Positions 53,921-63,458 are shown, numbered from the stretch's first letter. The stretch: 64,000 bases of DNA from CANKHA01 sp035652315 (GCA_035652315.1 DASREA010000028.1:18245-82244); one strand, 5' to 3'. The notes: a model not told the origin generated them from the sequence alone. Numbers and translations: made by a program.

Positions 53921-56035
53921 TTAACGGCCGTGGCTCCGCACATAGGCCGGCGGGCGGGCGTAATAGCCGCGGCCGCCACCGAACAGCATCTCGAAGAACG
54001 AGGAACCGTCGGAGACGCTGTAGCGGCTATAGCCGGCATCGTCGGTGCTCACGCCATAGGGCAGTTGCACCGGCGGCCGGTCGTAGTTCGCCTGCATCTC
54101 CGCTTTGCGGTCCATGGGCACGTCCGCCACCTGGCGATCGCCCTTCAGCACCGCGATGGTCTGCGCGTCGCGTCCGTAGACGTCCGGACGAATGACGAGC
54201 TTGCCGGAATCGTCGACATAGGCGGTCTGGTAGGTAATGTGCACCGGAATGAAAGTCTTGAACTGGATTTCCTTCTCTTCGTTTCCGTACATCGCGCGCA
54301 GCCGGTCCTGCGTGTAGCCCTCCTTCGGCGCCGCAATCGAGAGCAGCACCTCCGCGTATTTCAGCGGATCCTGCACCCGCATGCAGCCGTGGCTGTAGGC
54401 GCGCGAAACCTTGTCGAACAGGTATTTTTCCGGCGTATCGTGCTGATAGACCAGGAACTTGTTCGGGAAATTGAAACGGATGCGGCCGAGCGCATTGGCG
54501 TCGCCCGGCGGCTGATACATATGCACGCCGCCGTTCTCGTCCTGCGTCACCTTCAGACCGTAGCGGTCGAGCGCCGACGGATCCTGATAGAGCAGCGGCA
54601 GGTATTCCTGATAGACGATCGACGGCGGCACATTCCACGTCGGATTGACGGTGATGTATTTCATGCTGGCCGAAAGGATCGGCGTCGGCTTGTCGGGCTT
54701 GCCGACCACCACTTTCGTGCGCCAAACCACCTCGCCGTCTTTCACGACCTTCAGCATGAAATCCGGGATGTTCAGCATCACGTAAGTGTTGCCGAGGCTG
54801 TGCGGCATCCAGCGCCAGCGCTCCATATTGGCGAGGATGGTGTCGACGGTGTTGGTGCGTCCGTGCGCGTCGCCATTGAGATTGCGCAGCGTCTCCGGAC
54901 CGATCACGCCGTCGACTTCGAGTCCGGCACCGTCCTGGAATTTTTTCACCGCTTCGACGGTCTTGTCGTCGTACTTGTTGTCGCTGCTGTCGCTCGCTAC
55001 ATCGAGCCGCTTGCGCAGCAGCGGCACCCGCGAATCGTTCATGCCCGGACGCAGCAAGTCGCCCTCGGGAATGCGCACGATTTTCGGCACAGCCTCGGGC
55101 GGCTGGCTGCGCAGCTCGGCGAGTTTCACCTTCAGCGCCTTGTATTGCGCCTGCTGCGGCAGATTGGCGTCGAGCGCCTTCGCCGCGTCGCCGGCCTTGG
55201 CGATCGCTTCCAATACCTGCTTGGCGTCGGGATCGCTCTGTTCGTAAAACACGTCGGCGGTCACGCGGGAGAAGGCGACGCGGCCGTTCTGCGCGTGACG
55301 CGCGAAGGTGAGCACCGAACGCGTCAGCTTGAGCTCGGCTTCCGCCAGGGCTTGCGGATCGGAGCCGCTGAAATTCGGCACCGGATAATCCGACGGATAG
55401 AGACCGTCCGCATCGACATGGGCGAGATAGTCGGCGGCGGCTTTCTCCTTGTCGTTGGCAACGCCTTTGTCGGTCCATAGCGGCGCGAATTGGCGCGCGG
55501 CATAGAAGGCATCCACACCCGCGCGCTCGTCCTTGCGCTCGATGTATTTGGCGAGCTTCGTGGTGATCAGATCGTGCAGCTTCTCGGCGACCGGATCGCC
55601 GGGAACGACCACCGGTGGCTTACTCGCGACTTCCTTGTCCGCTGCCGCGGGAATGGTTGCGGCGGCCGGAGCGGGTGCCGTTGCGGGGGCGGCGGCGTCC
55701 TTGCTCTTATCCTGAGCCGGCGCGGCGGCATCCTTCGGCTGTTCGCTCGCCGGTGCGGTGGTGTCTTTGCTCTTGTCCGGAACGGGCGCGGAGACGGCGT
55801 CCTTCGCCGTGGGCGGCGGAAGGTTGAGCGGTTCCGGGAGCGGGATACGTGCGTTCAGTTCGCCGTTCGACGGCGCGACGGCGGCGGTCGTTGCGGCCGG
55901 CGACTTCGCGGAAATGGCTGGCGTGGAGGCGGAGGCGGGCGCCGCATTGACCTTTGTGGCGGTATAGACCGCCGTGGACGTCAGCAGCAGCGCCAAAGTT
56001 GCGGCAAGGACGCCGTGCTTTTGTGCTTTGCGCAT
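53921..56035 (-). CDS. L,D-transpeptidase (YcbB/LdtD-like)
   Basis: This 704-aa exported protein has a signal sequence (GVLAATLALLLTSTAVYTA), then a Pro/Ala/Lys-rich linker (residues about 35-140) with KSKDAAAPA-type repeats. A scaffold domain follows, then a peptidoglycan-binding domain (VEAVKKFQDGAGLEVDGVIG) and a YkuD catalytic domain with the nucleophile motif YSHGCMRVQDP. It forms 3-3 crosslinks in peptidoglycan or anchors proteins to it. ATG 56035 is chosen for the AGGGGA site; ATGs at 56068 and 56074 are alternatives. The DUF882 gene is the next one on the same strand. Confidence 0.9.
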   Translation of the reverse strand: MRKAQKHGVLAATLALLLTSTAVYTATKVNAAPASASTPAISAKSPAATTAAVAPSNGELNARIPLPEPLNLPPPTAKDAVSAPVPDKSKDTTAPASEQPKDAAAPAQDKSKDAAAPATAPAPAAATIPAAADKEVASKPPVVVPGDPVAEKLHDLITTKLAKYIERKDERAGVDAFYAARQFAPLWTDKGVANDKEKAAADYLAHVDADGLYPSDYPVPNFSGSDPQALAEAELKLTRSVLTFARHAQNGRVAFSRVTADVFYEQSDPDAKQVLEAIAKAGDAAKALDANLPQQAQYKALKVKLAELRSQPPEAVPKIVRIPEGDLLRPGMNDSRVPLLRKRLDVASDSSDNKYDDKTVEAVKKFQDGAGLEVDGVIGPETLRNLNGDAHGRTNTVDTILANMERWRWMPHSLGNTYVMLNIPDFMLKVVKDGEVVWRTKVVVGKPDKPTPILSASMKYITVNPTWNVPPSIVYQEYLPLLYQDPSALDRYGLKVTQDENGGVHMYQPPGDANALGRIRFNFPNKFLVYQHDTPEKYLFDKVSRAYSHGCMRVQDPLKYAEVLLSIAAPKEGYTQDRLRAMYGNEEKEIQFKTFIPVHITYQTAYVDDSGKLVIRPDVYGRDAQTIAVLKGDRQVADVPMDRKAEMQANYDRPPVQLPYGVSTDDAGYSRYSVSDGSSFFEMLFGGGRGYYARPPAYVRSHGR

Positions 56036-56209
56036 CAATTTTCCCCTGTCGACGGCGCCGTCCGCCATGACCATTCGGAAATCGTATTCAGGGCCTAAAA
56101 GGTTCCATGGTCAATCGGCGAGTCTCGAGCGAAAGTAGGGCCAGCCGCACAGCTTTGCCACAGGGTTGATAGGCCGAATAGCCCAATTCACCGCGAATTC
56201 CGCGAATAG

Positions 56210-57733
56210 TTACCCCGCGGCCACGGATTCCATTTCGGTTATGGGCTTTTCCTCGTCGAATCCGAGATTTTCCAGCTTCCGGTACAAGGTGGAGCGGCCG
56301 ATCCGCAATTTTCGCGCAACTTCGGACATTTGCCCGCGGTGATGGCGAAGGGCGAAGCGGATGACCTCGGTTTCGATCTCCTCCAGCGGGCGGACGTCGC
56401 CATTGCTGTCACACAGCGGCAAATAGCCTTCCCGCTCGCCGCCGATCTCGGGGAGGGATTGCGGTGCCGGGGGAAAAGCTGCGGCGAGGGGTACCATCTC
56501 GGCGGCAACCGGCGGGTGCGGCATGGTCTGCGCCGCATTTTTCGGCATCTCCGCCTGCGCGGCAATCTGCGGAAACTCCGCCAGACCGACCACATCGCCT
56601 TCGGCCAGCACGACGGCGCGAAATACCGCGTTCTCGAGCTGGCGCACGTTGCCGGGCCAGGAATAAGTGGTCAGCAGGCGCAAAGCTTCGGCGCTGATGC
56701 CCTGGACGCGCTTGCCTTCCTCGGCGGAGAAGCGAGCGAGAAAGTGGCGAACGAGATCGGGCACGTCCTCGAGGCGTTCGCTCAGTGCCGGAACCGCGAT
56801 GGGATAGACGTGAAGCCGGTAGAAAAGATCTTCGCGGAAGCGGCCGCTTTTCACATCCGCCGTGAGATTGCGGTTGGTCGCCGAAATGAGCCGTACGTCG
56901 ACCTTGATTGGGCGGCGGCCGCCGACCGGTTCAATCTCGCCTTCCTGCACCGCGCGTAAAAGCTTGACTTGCGCCGCCGGGGGCAGTTCGCCGACCTCGT
57001 CGAGAAACAACACGCCGCCGTCCGCCTCGGCGAATTTGCCGATATGGCGTTCCGTCGCCCCGGTAAAGGCTCCCTTTTCGTGGCCGAAAAGAAGGGACTC
57101 GACGAGATTTTCCGGAATGGCGCCGCAATTGACCGCAACGAAAGGCTTGCTGCGCCGCTCGCTGCTGCCATGGATGGCCCGCGCGATCAGCTCCTTGCCG
57201 ACGCCGGATTCGCCCTCGATGAGGACGGGAATGGAGGACGCAGCGGCCTTTTCCGCGGTCCGCAGCACCGCCTGCATGCGCGCGCTGCGGCTGATGATGT
57301 CCTTGAAACCGAGCGTGCCTTCGCGCGCGTGTTGCAGGCGTTGGAATTCGTTCGCCAGCGCCTGATGAGACAGCACGTTGCGCAGCGAGACCTGCAGCCG
57401 TTCGGGGCCGACCGGCTTGACCACGAAGTCGGCAGCGCCGGCGCGCATGGCTGAAACCACATTGTCAATTCCGCCATGCGCCGTCTGCACGATCACCGGG
57501 ACACGGCAACCGCTCTCGCGCATTCGGGCGAGCACGCCAAGGCCGTCGAGATCGGGCATCACCAAATCGAGAATGACGGCGCCGATGCGCGCGGCCTCGG
57601 GCCCGCCGAGCAGCCTGATGGCCGCATCGCCGCCGTCGGCGGTCAGGCTATCGTAGCCAAACCGGCCGACCATGGCTTCGAGCAGGCGCCGTTGCACCGG
57701 GTCGTCGTCGACAATGAGGATTGTTTCCGCCAT
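56210..57733 (-). CDS. Sigma-54-dependent response regulator (NtrC family)
   Basis: This 507-aa regulator has a receiver domain (residues 1-120) with phosphoacceptor Asp56 in VILDLVMPDLDG. The AAA+ domain has Walker A GESGVGKE, the sigma-54 contact loop GAFTGA, Walker B VLFLDEVGELP and the arginine-finger region GRFREDLFYRL. A Fis-type helix-turn-helix (MSEVARKLRIGRSTLYRKLE) ends the protein. ATG 57733 begins MAETILIVDDDP. No partner histidine kinase is in the window, so it is an orphan here and its target genes are unknown. Confidence 0.92.
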   Translation of the reverse strand: MAETILIVDDDPVQRRLLEAMVGRFGYDSLTADGGDAAIRLLGGPEAARIGAVILDLVMPDLDGLGVLARMRESGCRVPVIVQTAHGGIDNVVSAMRAGAADFVVKPVGPERLQVSLRNVLSHQALANEFQRLQHAREGTLGFKDIISRSARMQAVLRTAEKAAASSIPVLIEGESGVGKELIARAIHGSSERRSKPFVAVNCGAIPENLVESLLFGHEKGAFTGATERHIGKFAEADGGVLFLDEVGELPPAAQVKLLRAVQEGEIEPVGGRRPIKVDVRLISATNRNLTADVKSGRFREDLFYRLHVYPIAVPALSERLEDVPDLVRHFLARFSAEEGKRVQGISAEALRLLTTYSWPGNVRQLENAVFRAVVLAEGDVVGLAEFPQIAAQAEMPKNAAQTMPHPPVAAEMVPLAAAFPPAPQSLPEIGGEREGYLPLCDSNGDVRPLEEIETEVIRFALRHHRGQMSEVARKLRIGRSTLYRKLENLGFDEEKPITEMESVAAG

Positions 57734-57916
57734 TTCGGCTCCCACGCAGCACCGGATGTGCCGATTTGATGCATCGTGGCCGCTTTGACTTAATGGGATG
57801 TAAATGATCGGCGCCGCGGGGCCGGCATTGCCCACAAGATATGACGCGTTAACCGTGTTGATCGGGCGGACAGTCACGCCATATTAGCTCTTTCCCGCGG
57901 CAGACCCTGGAAAATC

Positions 57917-59755
57917 ATGCCTTCTCGACGACCGTCCACCGCCAAACGTGCCGGGCCTCGGGCGCCAGGCGGATTGCGTCAGCTCCCGGAATGGAATCTG
58001 TGCGATCTTTATCCGGGCATCGATGCACCGGAGATCAAGCGTGATCTCGATTACGCCACGCGTTTCAGTGTCGCCTTCGAGGAGGATTTCAAGGGCAAAC
58101 TCGCCGAGCTTGCCGGCCGCCCCGACGCAGGGCCCATGCTCGCCGCGGCGGTCAAGCGCTATGAAGCGCTCGAGGAACTCATGGGCCGGCTCATGTCCTA
58201 TGCCAGCCTGGTTCATGCCGGCGACACCACCGACCCCAAGCGCGCGAAATTCTACGGCGACGTGCAGGAGCGGCTTACCGCGGCCTCGCTGCATCTGCTT
58301 TTCTTCGCGCTCGAACTGAACCGGATTGACGATGCGGTTCTGGAAAAGGCGATGGCCTATCCGGAACTCGGCCACTACCGGCCGTGGCTGGAGGATATCC
58401 GCAAGGAAAAGCCTTACCAGCTTGAAGACCGCATCGAGCAGCTCTTCCACGAAAAATCGATGACCGGTTATGCCGCCTGGAATCGCCTGTTCGACGAAAC
58501 CATCGCCACGCTGCGCTTCAAAGTGGCGGGCAAGTCGCTGAGCATCGAGCCGACGCTGAATCTTTTGCAGGACGCGTCGGGGAAAAAGCGCAAGGCGGCG
58601 GCGCAGGCCCTGGCGAAAACTTTTGCGGAAAATCTGCGGCTGTTCACGCTGGTCACCAACACGCTCGCCAAGGACAAGGAAATCTCCGACCGCTGGCGCG
58701 GATTTGTCGACGTCGCCGACTCGCGTCATCTCTCGAACCGGGTCGAGCCGGAAGTCATCGAAGCGCTGACCACGGCCGTGCGCGACGCCTATCCGCGGCT
58801 GTCGCACCGCTATTACGCGCTGAAGGCGCGCTGGTTCGGCAAGAAGCGGCTGCCGCATTGGGACCGCAACGCGCCGCTGCCGGCGGTGCCGGCGCGCAAC
58901 ATCGGCTGGAACGAGGCGCGCGATACGGTGCTCACCGCCTATGACGCGTTCTCGCCGGAGATGGCGCGCATCGCCAAGCGCTTCTTCGACGAGCATTGGA
59001 TCGATGCGCCGGTGCGGCCGGGAAAATCGCCGGGCGCCTTTGCCCATCCCACGGTGCCGTCGGCGCATCCTTATGTGCTGCTCAACTACCAGGGCAAGCC
59101 GCGCGACGTGATGACGCTCGCCCATGAGCTCGGGCACGGCGTGCATCAGGTGCTTGCCGCGCCCAACGGCGCGCTGATGGCGCCGACCCCGCTGACCTTG
59201 GCCGAAACCGCCAGCGTCTTCGGCGAGATGCTGACCTTCCAGAAGCTGCTCGCCACCACCGCCGACCGCCGGCAGCGCAAGGCCATGCTCGCGGCCAAGG
59301 TGGAGGACATGATCAACACGGTGGTCCGGCAGATCGCCTTCTACACCTTCGAGCGCAAGGTGCATCTGGAGCGCAAGAACGGCGAACTGACGTCGGATCG
59401 GATCGGCGAAATTTGGCTCGAGGTGCAGCGCGAGAGTCTCGGCCCGGCCATCGACATCCGGCCGGGCTACGAAGTGTTCTGGGCTTATATCCCGCACTTC
59501 ATCCATTCGCCGTTCTACGTCTACGCCTACGCCTTCGGCGATTGCCTGGTGAATTCGCTCTACGCCGTCTACCAGCGCGCCGCCCAAGGCTTCGCCGAGC
59601 GCTATCTGGCCATGCTGTCGGCTGGCGGCACCAAGCATTATTCGGAGCTGCTCAAGCCGTTCGGCCTCGACGCCCGCGATCCCAAATTCTGGCAGGGCGG
59701 TTTGAGCGTTATCGAGAACCTGATCGACGAGCTCGAAGCGCTGGACCGGAAGTAA
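57917..59755 (+). CDS. pepF: Oligoendopeptidase F (M3B)
   Basis: This 612-aa cytoplasmic zinc peptidase has the metal motif His403-Glu404-xx-His407 in TLAHELGHGVHQVL. The third ligand region is LTLAETASVFGEML, and the substrate-binding region near the C-terminus reads FVYAYAFGDCLVNSLYAVYQ-like (FYVYAYAFGDCLVNSLYAV). It degrades oligopeptides of about 7-17 residues. The length is typical. It is divergent from the sigma-54 regulator, with 183 bp between the starts. It is unrelated at domain level to the other M3 enzyme at 18.7 kb except for the shared fold. Confidence 0.93.
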   Translation: MPSRRPSTAKRAGPRAPGGLRQLPEWNLCDLYPGIDAPEIKRDLDYATRFSVAFEEDFKGKLAELAGRPDAGPMLAAAVKRYEALEELMGRLMSYASLVHAGDTTDPKRAKFYGDVQERLTAASLHLLFFALELNRIDDAVLEKAMAYPELGHYRPWLEDIRKEKPYQLEDRIEQLFHEKSMTGYAAWNRLFDETIATLRFKVAGKSLSIEPTLNLLQDASGKKRKAAAQALAKTFAENLRLFTLVTNTLAKDKEISDRWRGFVDVADSRHLSNRVEPEVIEALTTAVRDAYPRLSHRYYALKARWFGKKRLPHWDRNAPLPAVPARNIGWNEARDTVLTAYDAFSPEMARIAKRFFDEHWIDAPVRPGKSPGAFAHPTVPSAHPYVLLNYQGKPRDVMTLAHELGHGVHQVLAAPNGALMAPTPLTLAETASVFGEMLTFQKLLATTADRRQRKAMLAAKVEDMINTVVRQIAFYTFERKVHLERKNGELTSDRIGEIWLEVQRESLGPAIDIRPGYEVFWAYIPHFIHSPFYVYAYAFGDCLVNSLYAVYQRAAQGFAERYLAMLSAGGTKHYSELLKPFGLDARDPKFWQGGLSVIENLIDELEALDRK

Positions 59756-59779
59756 GCTATTCAAAACATGGTGTTTTTT

Positions 59780-59809
59780 CATGTTGTACATGTTGTAAAA
59801 CCGTGTTAT
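59780..59809 (+). promoter_or_regulatory. Promoter and direct-repeat operator of the AbrB-Doc module
   Basis: CATGTTGTA occurs twice in perfect tandem (59780-59797). Within it, TTGTAC (59784-59789) and, 17 bp on, TATACG (about 59807-59812) form a promoter. Repeats that overlap the promoter suggest repression by the antitoxin or the toxin-antitoxin complex, as is usual for such modules. A further CATGGTG and CATGG lie on either side. Confidence 0.6.
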
Positions 59810-59835
59810 ACGGCCGGTGCAACATGGAGGTCGCT

Positions 59836-60099
59836 ATGGCTGACGGTCCGGCGAAAAATGCAGAGAGCGAAGGCGCCGTGCTGCAAATCCGCAAGATCGG
59901 CAATTCGCTTGGATTGATCTTGCCGAAAGACCTTCTCGCCCGCCTCAGGTTGAAGGAGGGCGATCGATTGTACGTTGTCGAACAGCCGGAGCGCGGCCTG
60001 AAGCTCAGCCCTTATAATCCGAAGCACGCCAAGGCGATGGAGATCGCGCGCCGCTCGTTCCGGAAATATGCCGACACCTATAAGGCGCTGGCTAAATGA
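59836..60099 (+). CDS. AbrB/MazE-type antitoxin of a Doc module
   Basis: This 87-aa protein has a SpoVT/AbrB swapped-hairpin DNA-binding domain (VLQIRKIGNSLGLILPKDLLARL, abbreviated, followed by LKEGDRLYVVE), residues about 15-60. A helical tail (HAKAMEIARRSFRKYADTY) follows, likely wrapping the toxin. ATG 59836 follows GGAGG; an ATG four codons upstream overlaps that site. The gene overlaps the Doc toxin start by 4 bp (ATGA). Antitoxins of this fold usually bind their own promoter. Confidence 0.88.
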   Translation: MADGPAKNAESEGAVLQIRKIGNSLGLILPKDLLARLRLKEGDRLYVVEQPERGLKLSPYNPKHAKAMEIARRSFRKYADTYKALAK

Positions 60100-60503
60100 G
60101 CGAGCCGGAATGGCTCGACCTCGATATCGTTTTGGATATGCATGCGGAGCAGTTGGCTCTCTTTGGCGGAGCCGACGGCATTCGCGATCTCGCTCTGCTT
60201 GAGTCGGCGCTGGCGCGTCCGATCAACAAATTCGCTTACGGCGAGAACGACCTCGCCGTGCTGGCGGCAGCCTACGGATTCGGTATCGCGCAGAACCATC
60301 CGTTCATCGACGGCAACAAGCGCACCGCCTTTGCCTCCGTCATCGTGTTTCTCGGACTGAGCGGCATTGAGCTGGACGCTTCGCCGGAAGCGGCCACCGC
60401 CCTGATGCTCAGCCTTGCTGCGGGCGAAATTGGCGAAGATGTTCTCGCGCGCTGGATTGCCGATAGCAGCCGTTCGCCGGAGGCTTCTGGCATTCAGCCT
60501 TGA
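60096..60503 (+). CDS. doc: Death-on-curing (Doc) family toxin
   Basis: This 135-aa Fic/Doc-fold protein has the core motif His68-PFIDGNKRT, matching HxFxDxNKR of P1 Doc. Doc phosphorylates and so inactivates elongation factor Tu. The N-terminal helix (IVLDMHAEQLALFGG) and ALLESALARP segment are family-typical. The start overlaps the antitoxin stop, giving the antitoxin-first order. P1 Doc is paired with Phd; here the partner is an AbrB-type protein, a known but less common pairing. Confidence 0.92.
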   Translation: MSEPEWLDLDIVLDMHAEQLALFGGADGIRDLALLESALARPINKFAYGENDLAVLAAAYGFGIAQNHPFIDGNKRTAFASVIVFLGLSGIELDASPEAATALMLSLAAGEIGEDVLARWIADSSRSPEASGIQP

Positions 60504-60520
60504 TCGCCTGGCGAGATTTC

Positions 60521-61906
60521 ATGACTGACCGGAAACCCGACCCCGAAAAGAACCGCTTCTCCGCCCGCGCCCGGCGTTACGCGCGGGTGGGCGCCAATGT
60601 CGGCGGCGTCGCCGCGCGCATGGCGGGGGCGCGGCTCTTCGGCATCGATCTTAACCGCGCGCAGAATGCGCTGGCGCTCGCCGCCGCGCTCGGCGGCCTG
60701 AAAGGCCCGATCATGAAGGTGGCGCAGCTTCTCTCCACCATTCCCGATGCGCTGCCGCCGGAATACGCGCTCGAACTCGCCAAGCTGCAAAGCGAGGCGC
60801 CGCCCATGGGCTGGGCTTTCGTGCGCCGGCGCATGAGCGCGGAGCTCGGCCCGCGCTGGCAGGAGAAATTTGCAAGCTTCGAGCATCGTCCCGCCGCCGC
60901 CGCTTCGCTCGGCCAGGTGCATCGCGCCCGTTCGCTGGACGGCGCCGAGCTTGCCTGCAAGCTGCAATATCCCGACATGGAATCCGCGGTGGAAGCCGAC
61001 CTGCGCCAGCTCACTTGGCTGCTCGCCATCCGCCGTCGCATGGATCCCTCCATCGACACCACCGAGATCGGCACGGAAATCGGCGCACGCCTGCGCGAGG
61101 AGCTCGATTACACGCGCGAGGCAAAGCACGTCGCGCTTTACCGTGTCATGCTGCGCGAACAGGATCGGGTGTGCGTCCCGAATGTCTGGCCGCAGCTATC
61201 GACGCGGCGGCTTCTGACGCTCGATTGGATGCAAGGCAGCCGGCTGCTCGAACACAAGACTGACGACCTCGACGACCGCAATCGCCTCGCCGCCGCGCTG
61301 TTCACCGCTTGGTGGCTGCCGTTCAGCCGCTTCGGCGTGATCCACGGCGACCCGCATCTCGGCAATTACACGGTGTTCGTGGAAAAGGCGGGCAGGGGCA
61401 AGCCGCGGCCGGGCGGCATCAATCTGCTGGACTACGGCTGCATCCGCATCTTCCCGGCCTCATTTGTCGGCGGCGTTGTCGACCTTTATCGCGGACTGCA
61501 GCGCGGCGACGAGGCGCTCGTGGTGCGCGCCTACGAGACCTGGGGCTTCCGCAATCTGAACCGGCCACTCATCGACACGCTCAATATTTGGGCACGCTTT
61601 ATCTATGGCCCGCTGCTGGACGACCGCGTGCGCAGCATCGCCGACGGCGTGAAGCCCGGCGAATACGGCCGCCGCGAAGCTTTCCAGGTGCACCAGGCGC
61701 TGCGCCGGCAAGGCCCGGTCACGGTGCCCCGCGAATTCGTCTTCATGGACCGCGCCGCCATCGGGCTCGGCGGCGTGTTCCTGCATCTTGGCGCCGAGCT
61801 GAATTTCCATCGGCTCTTCGACGAGGCGATCGAGAACTTTTCCGTGGCGCGGGTGGCCAAGCGCCAGCGCGAAGCTTTGGCCGCGGCGGGGCTGAATAAG
61901 CCTTGA
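60521..61906 (+). CDS. ABC1/UbiB (AarF) family atypical kinase
   Basis: This 461-aa protein has the UbiB-like kinase pattern. The family KxGQ region reads GPIMKVAQLLSTIPDALP, the alanine-rich loop is AAAASLGQVHRA, the ATP Lys lies in ELACKLQYPD, and the catalytic region is GVIHGDPHLGNYTV followed by LLDYGCIR (DFG equivalent). Members support ubiquinone synthesis or lipid traffic. It lacks the C-terminal membrane helices of E. coli UbiB. ATG 60521 is preferred to TTG 60500. It lies just after doc but is probably separate functionally. Confidence 0.88.
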   Translation: MTDRKPDPEKNRFSARARRYARVGANVGGVAARMAGARLFGIDLNRAQNALALAAALGGLKGPIMKVAQLLSTIPDALPPEYALELAKLQSEAPPMGWAFVRRRMSAELGPRWQEKFASFEHRPAAAASLGQVHRARSLDGAELACKLQYPDMESAVEADLRQLTWLLAIRRRMDPSIDTTEIGTEIGARLREELDYTREAKHVALYRVMLREQDRVCVPNVWPQLSTRRLLTLDWMQGSRLLEHKTDDLDDRNRLAAALFTAWWLPFSRFGVIHGDPHLGNYTVFVEKAGRGKPRPGGINLLDYGCIRIFPASFVGGVVDLYRGLQRGDEALVVRAYETWGFRNLNRPLIDTLNIWARFIYGPLLDDRVRSIADGVKPGEYGRREAFQVHQALRRQGPVTVPREFVFMDRAAIGLGGVFLHLGAELNFHRLFDEAIENFSVARVAKRQREALAAAGLNKP

Positions 61907-61994
61907 CGGCGGTACGCGGGCATTGCCCGTTTCCGGCGTTTCCGCTAAGCCTCCCAGCGCGGTTTCCTGACGATTTCCCCTACGGAGGAGAGCA

Positions 61995-62288
61995 ATGGCC
62001 GAGCACGGCGCTCCGGAATATGCCACGGCACAAGGCAACGATTATCTCAGCCACGAGGGCACTTATCGAGGCTTCGTGCACCTGGTCTTCATCGGTATCG
62101 TTCACGTCGTCAATATTCTTCTCGGCCTCACCGTCGGTGGCGTCAATGAGCACTGGCTCGTCGCTGCCGCCATCTTCTTCATCGCCACCGTCGCCGCCGT
62201 CCAGGGTTTTCTGAGCGGCGGCCGCACGTCGAGTTACGTCGCCCTTGTCATATCGCTGCTTGCGCTTGCGGTGACCTCGGGCAGTTGA
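61995..62288 (+). CDS. aa3-type cytochrome c oxidase subunit IV
   Basis: This 97-aa protein has an N-terminal soluble segment (YLSHEGTYRGFVHLV) and then two or three hydrophobic helices. It matches the small bacterial subunit IV of aa3 oxidases, which stabilises the complex in the inner membrane. The oxidase core genes are elsewhere. In many Hyphomicrobiales this gene precedes the pnt genes, as here, with 19 bp to pntAA. GGAGGAGAG gives a strong ribosome-binding site. Confidence 0.85.
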   Translation: MAEHGAPEYATAQGNDYLSHEGTYRGFVHLVFIGIVHVVNILLGLTVGGVNEHWLVAAAIFFIATVAAVQGFLSGGRTSSYVALVISLLALAVTSGS

Positions 62289-62307
62289 GCCTTTCCGGAG
62301 CCGCGCG

Positions 62308-63447
62308 ATGCGCATTGCCGTCCCCAGCGAGGCCGATCCCGAACCGCGCGTCGCCGCCACGCCGGAGACGGTGAAGAAAATGGTGGCGCTCGGCGCCGAG
62401 GTCGCGGTGCAGGCCGGCGCCGGGATCAAATCCGGCATTCTCGATTCCGACTTCGAAGCGGCCGGGGCCGCCATCCGCGGCACGGTGGAGCAAACCGTTG
62501 CCGACGCCGATGTCGTGCTGAAGGTGCGCCGTCCCGCCGCCGAAGAGACGGCGCATTACAGGCGCGGCGCGCTCGTTGTCGCCATCATGGATCCCTACGG
62601 CAATGAGGCGGCGCTGCGGCAGCTCGCGGAAGCCGGGCTGACCGCCGTCGCCATGGAATTGATGCCGCGCATCACCCGCGCCCAGGCCATGGATGTTCTG
62701 TCCAGCCAGGCCAATCTCGCCGGCTATCGCGCGGTGATTGAAGGCGCCGCCGAGTTCGGCCGCGCCTTGCCGCTGATGATGACGGCCGCCGGCACCATTC
62801 CCGCTACGCGGGTCTTCGTCATGGGCGCGGGAGTCGCCGGCTTGCAGGCCATCGCCACCGCGCGGCGGCTCGGCGCCGTGGTCACGGCCACCGACGTGCG
62901 CCCGGCGGCCAAGGAGCAGGTGGAAAGTCTCGGCGCAAAATTCATCGCGGTCGAAGACGAGGAGTTCAAGCAGGCGGAAACCGCGGGCGGCTATGCCAAG
63001 GAAATGTCCAAGGACTATCAGGCCAAGCAGGCCGCTCTGGTCGCCGACCACCTCAAGAAGCAGGACATCGTCATCACCACCGCGCTTATCCCGGGCCGCC
63101 CGGCGCCGCGATTGCTCTCGCGCGCCATGGTGGCCTCGATGCGTCCGGGCTCCGTCGTCGTCGACCTCGCCATCGAGCGCGGCGGCAATGTCGAGGGCGC
63201 GCGCGCCGATCAGGTTGTCGACTCCGGCGGCGTGAAGATCGTCGCCTACAGCAACCTGCCGGGCCGCATCGCCGCCAGCGCCTCGGCGCTCTACGCCAAG
63301 AATCTCTACAACTTCCTCGACATTCTCGTCGACAAGAAGACCAAGACGCTCGCGGTGAACTGGGACGACGAGATCGTCAAAGCCACCCTGCTCACCCGCG
63401 ACGGCGCCGTTGTCCACCCGAACTTCGTGCCGAAAACCGCAGCCTGA
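62308..63447 (+). CDS. pntAA: NAD(P) transhydrogenase subunit alpha part 1
   Basis: This 379-aa soluble NAD(H)-binding domain I belongs to the proton-translocating transhydrogenase. MRIAVPSEADPEPRVAATPE and MPRITRAQAMDVLSSQANLAGY (both abbreviated beyond this) open the protein. The NAD Rossmann motif is VMGAGVAGLQAIATARRLGA, and the mobile loop follows with DYQAKQAAL. The enzyme uses the proton-motive force to make NADPH from NADH. In alphaproteobacteria the alpha subunit is split, and the membrane part follows 11 bp later. Confidence 0.95.
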   Translation: MRIAVPSEADPEPRVAATPETVKKMVALGAEVAVQAGAGIKSGILDSDFEAAGAAIRGTVEQTVADADVVLKVRRPAAEETAHYRRGALVVAIMDPYGNEAALRQLAEAGLTAVAMELMPRITRAQAMDVLSSQANLAGYRAVIEGAAEFGRALPLMMTAAGTIPATRVFVMGAGVAGLQAIATARRLGAVVTATDVRPAAKEQVESLGAKFIAVEDEEFKQAETAGGYAKEMSKDYQAKQAALVADHLKKQDIVITTALIPGRPAPRLLSRAMVASMRPGSVVVDLAIERGGNVEGARADQVVDSGGVKIVAYSNLPGRIAASASALYAKNLYNFLDILVDKKTKTLAVNWDDEIVKATLLTRDGAVVHPNFVPKTAA

Positions 63448-63458
63448 GGATTCCCGCC

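Noticed and set aside
61917..61932. Terminator hairpin CGGGC-ATT-GCCCG after the UbiB-like kinase gene
   Set aside because: The stem is five base pairs and is followed by only three T residues, too weak to support.
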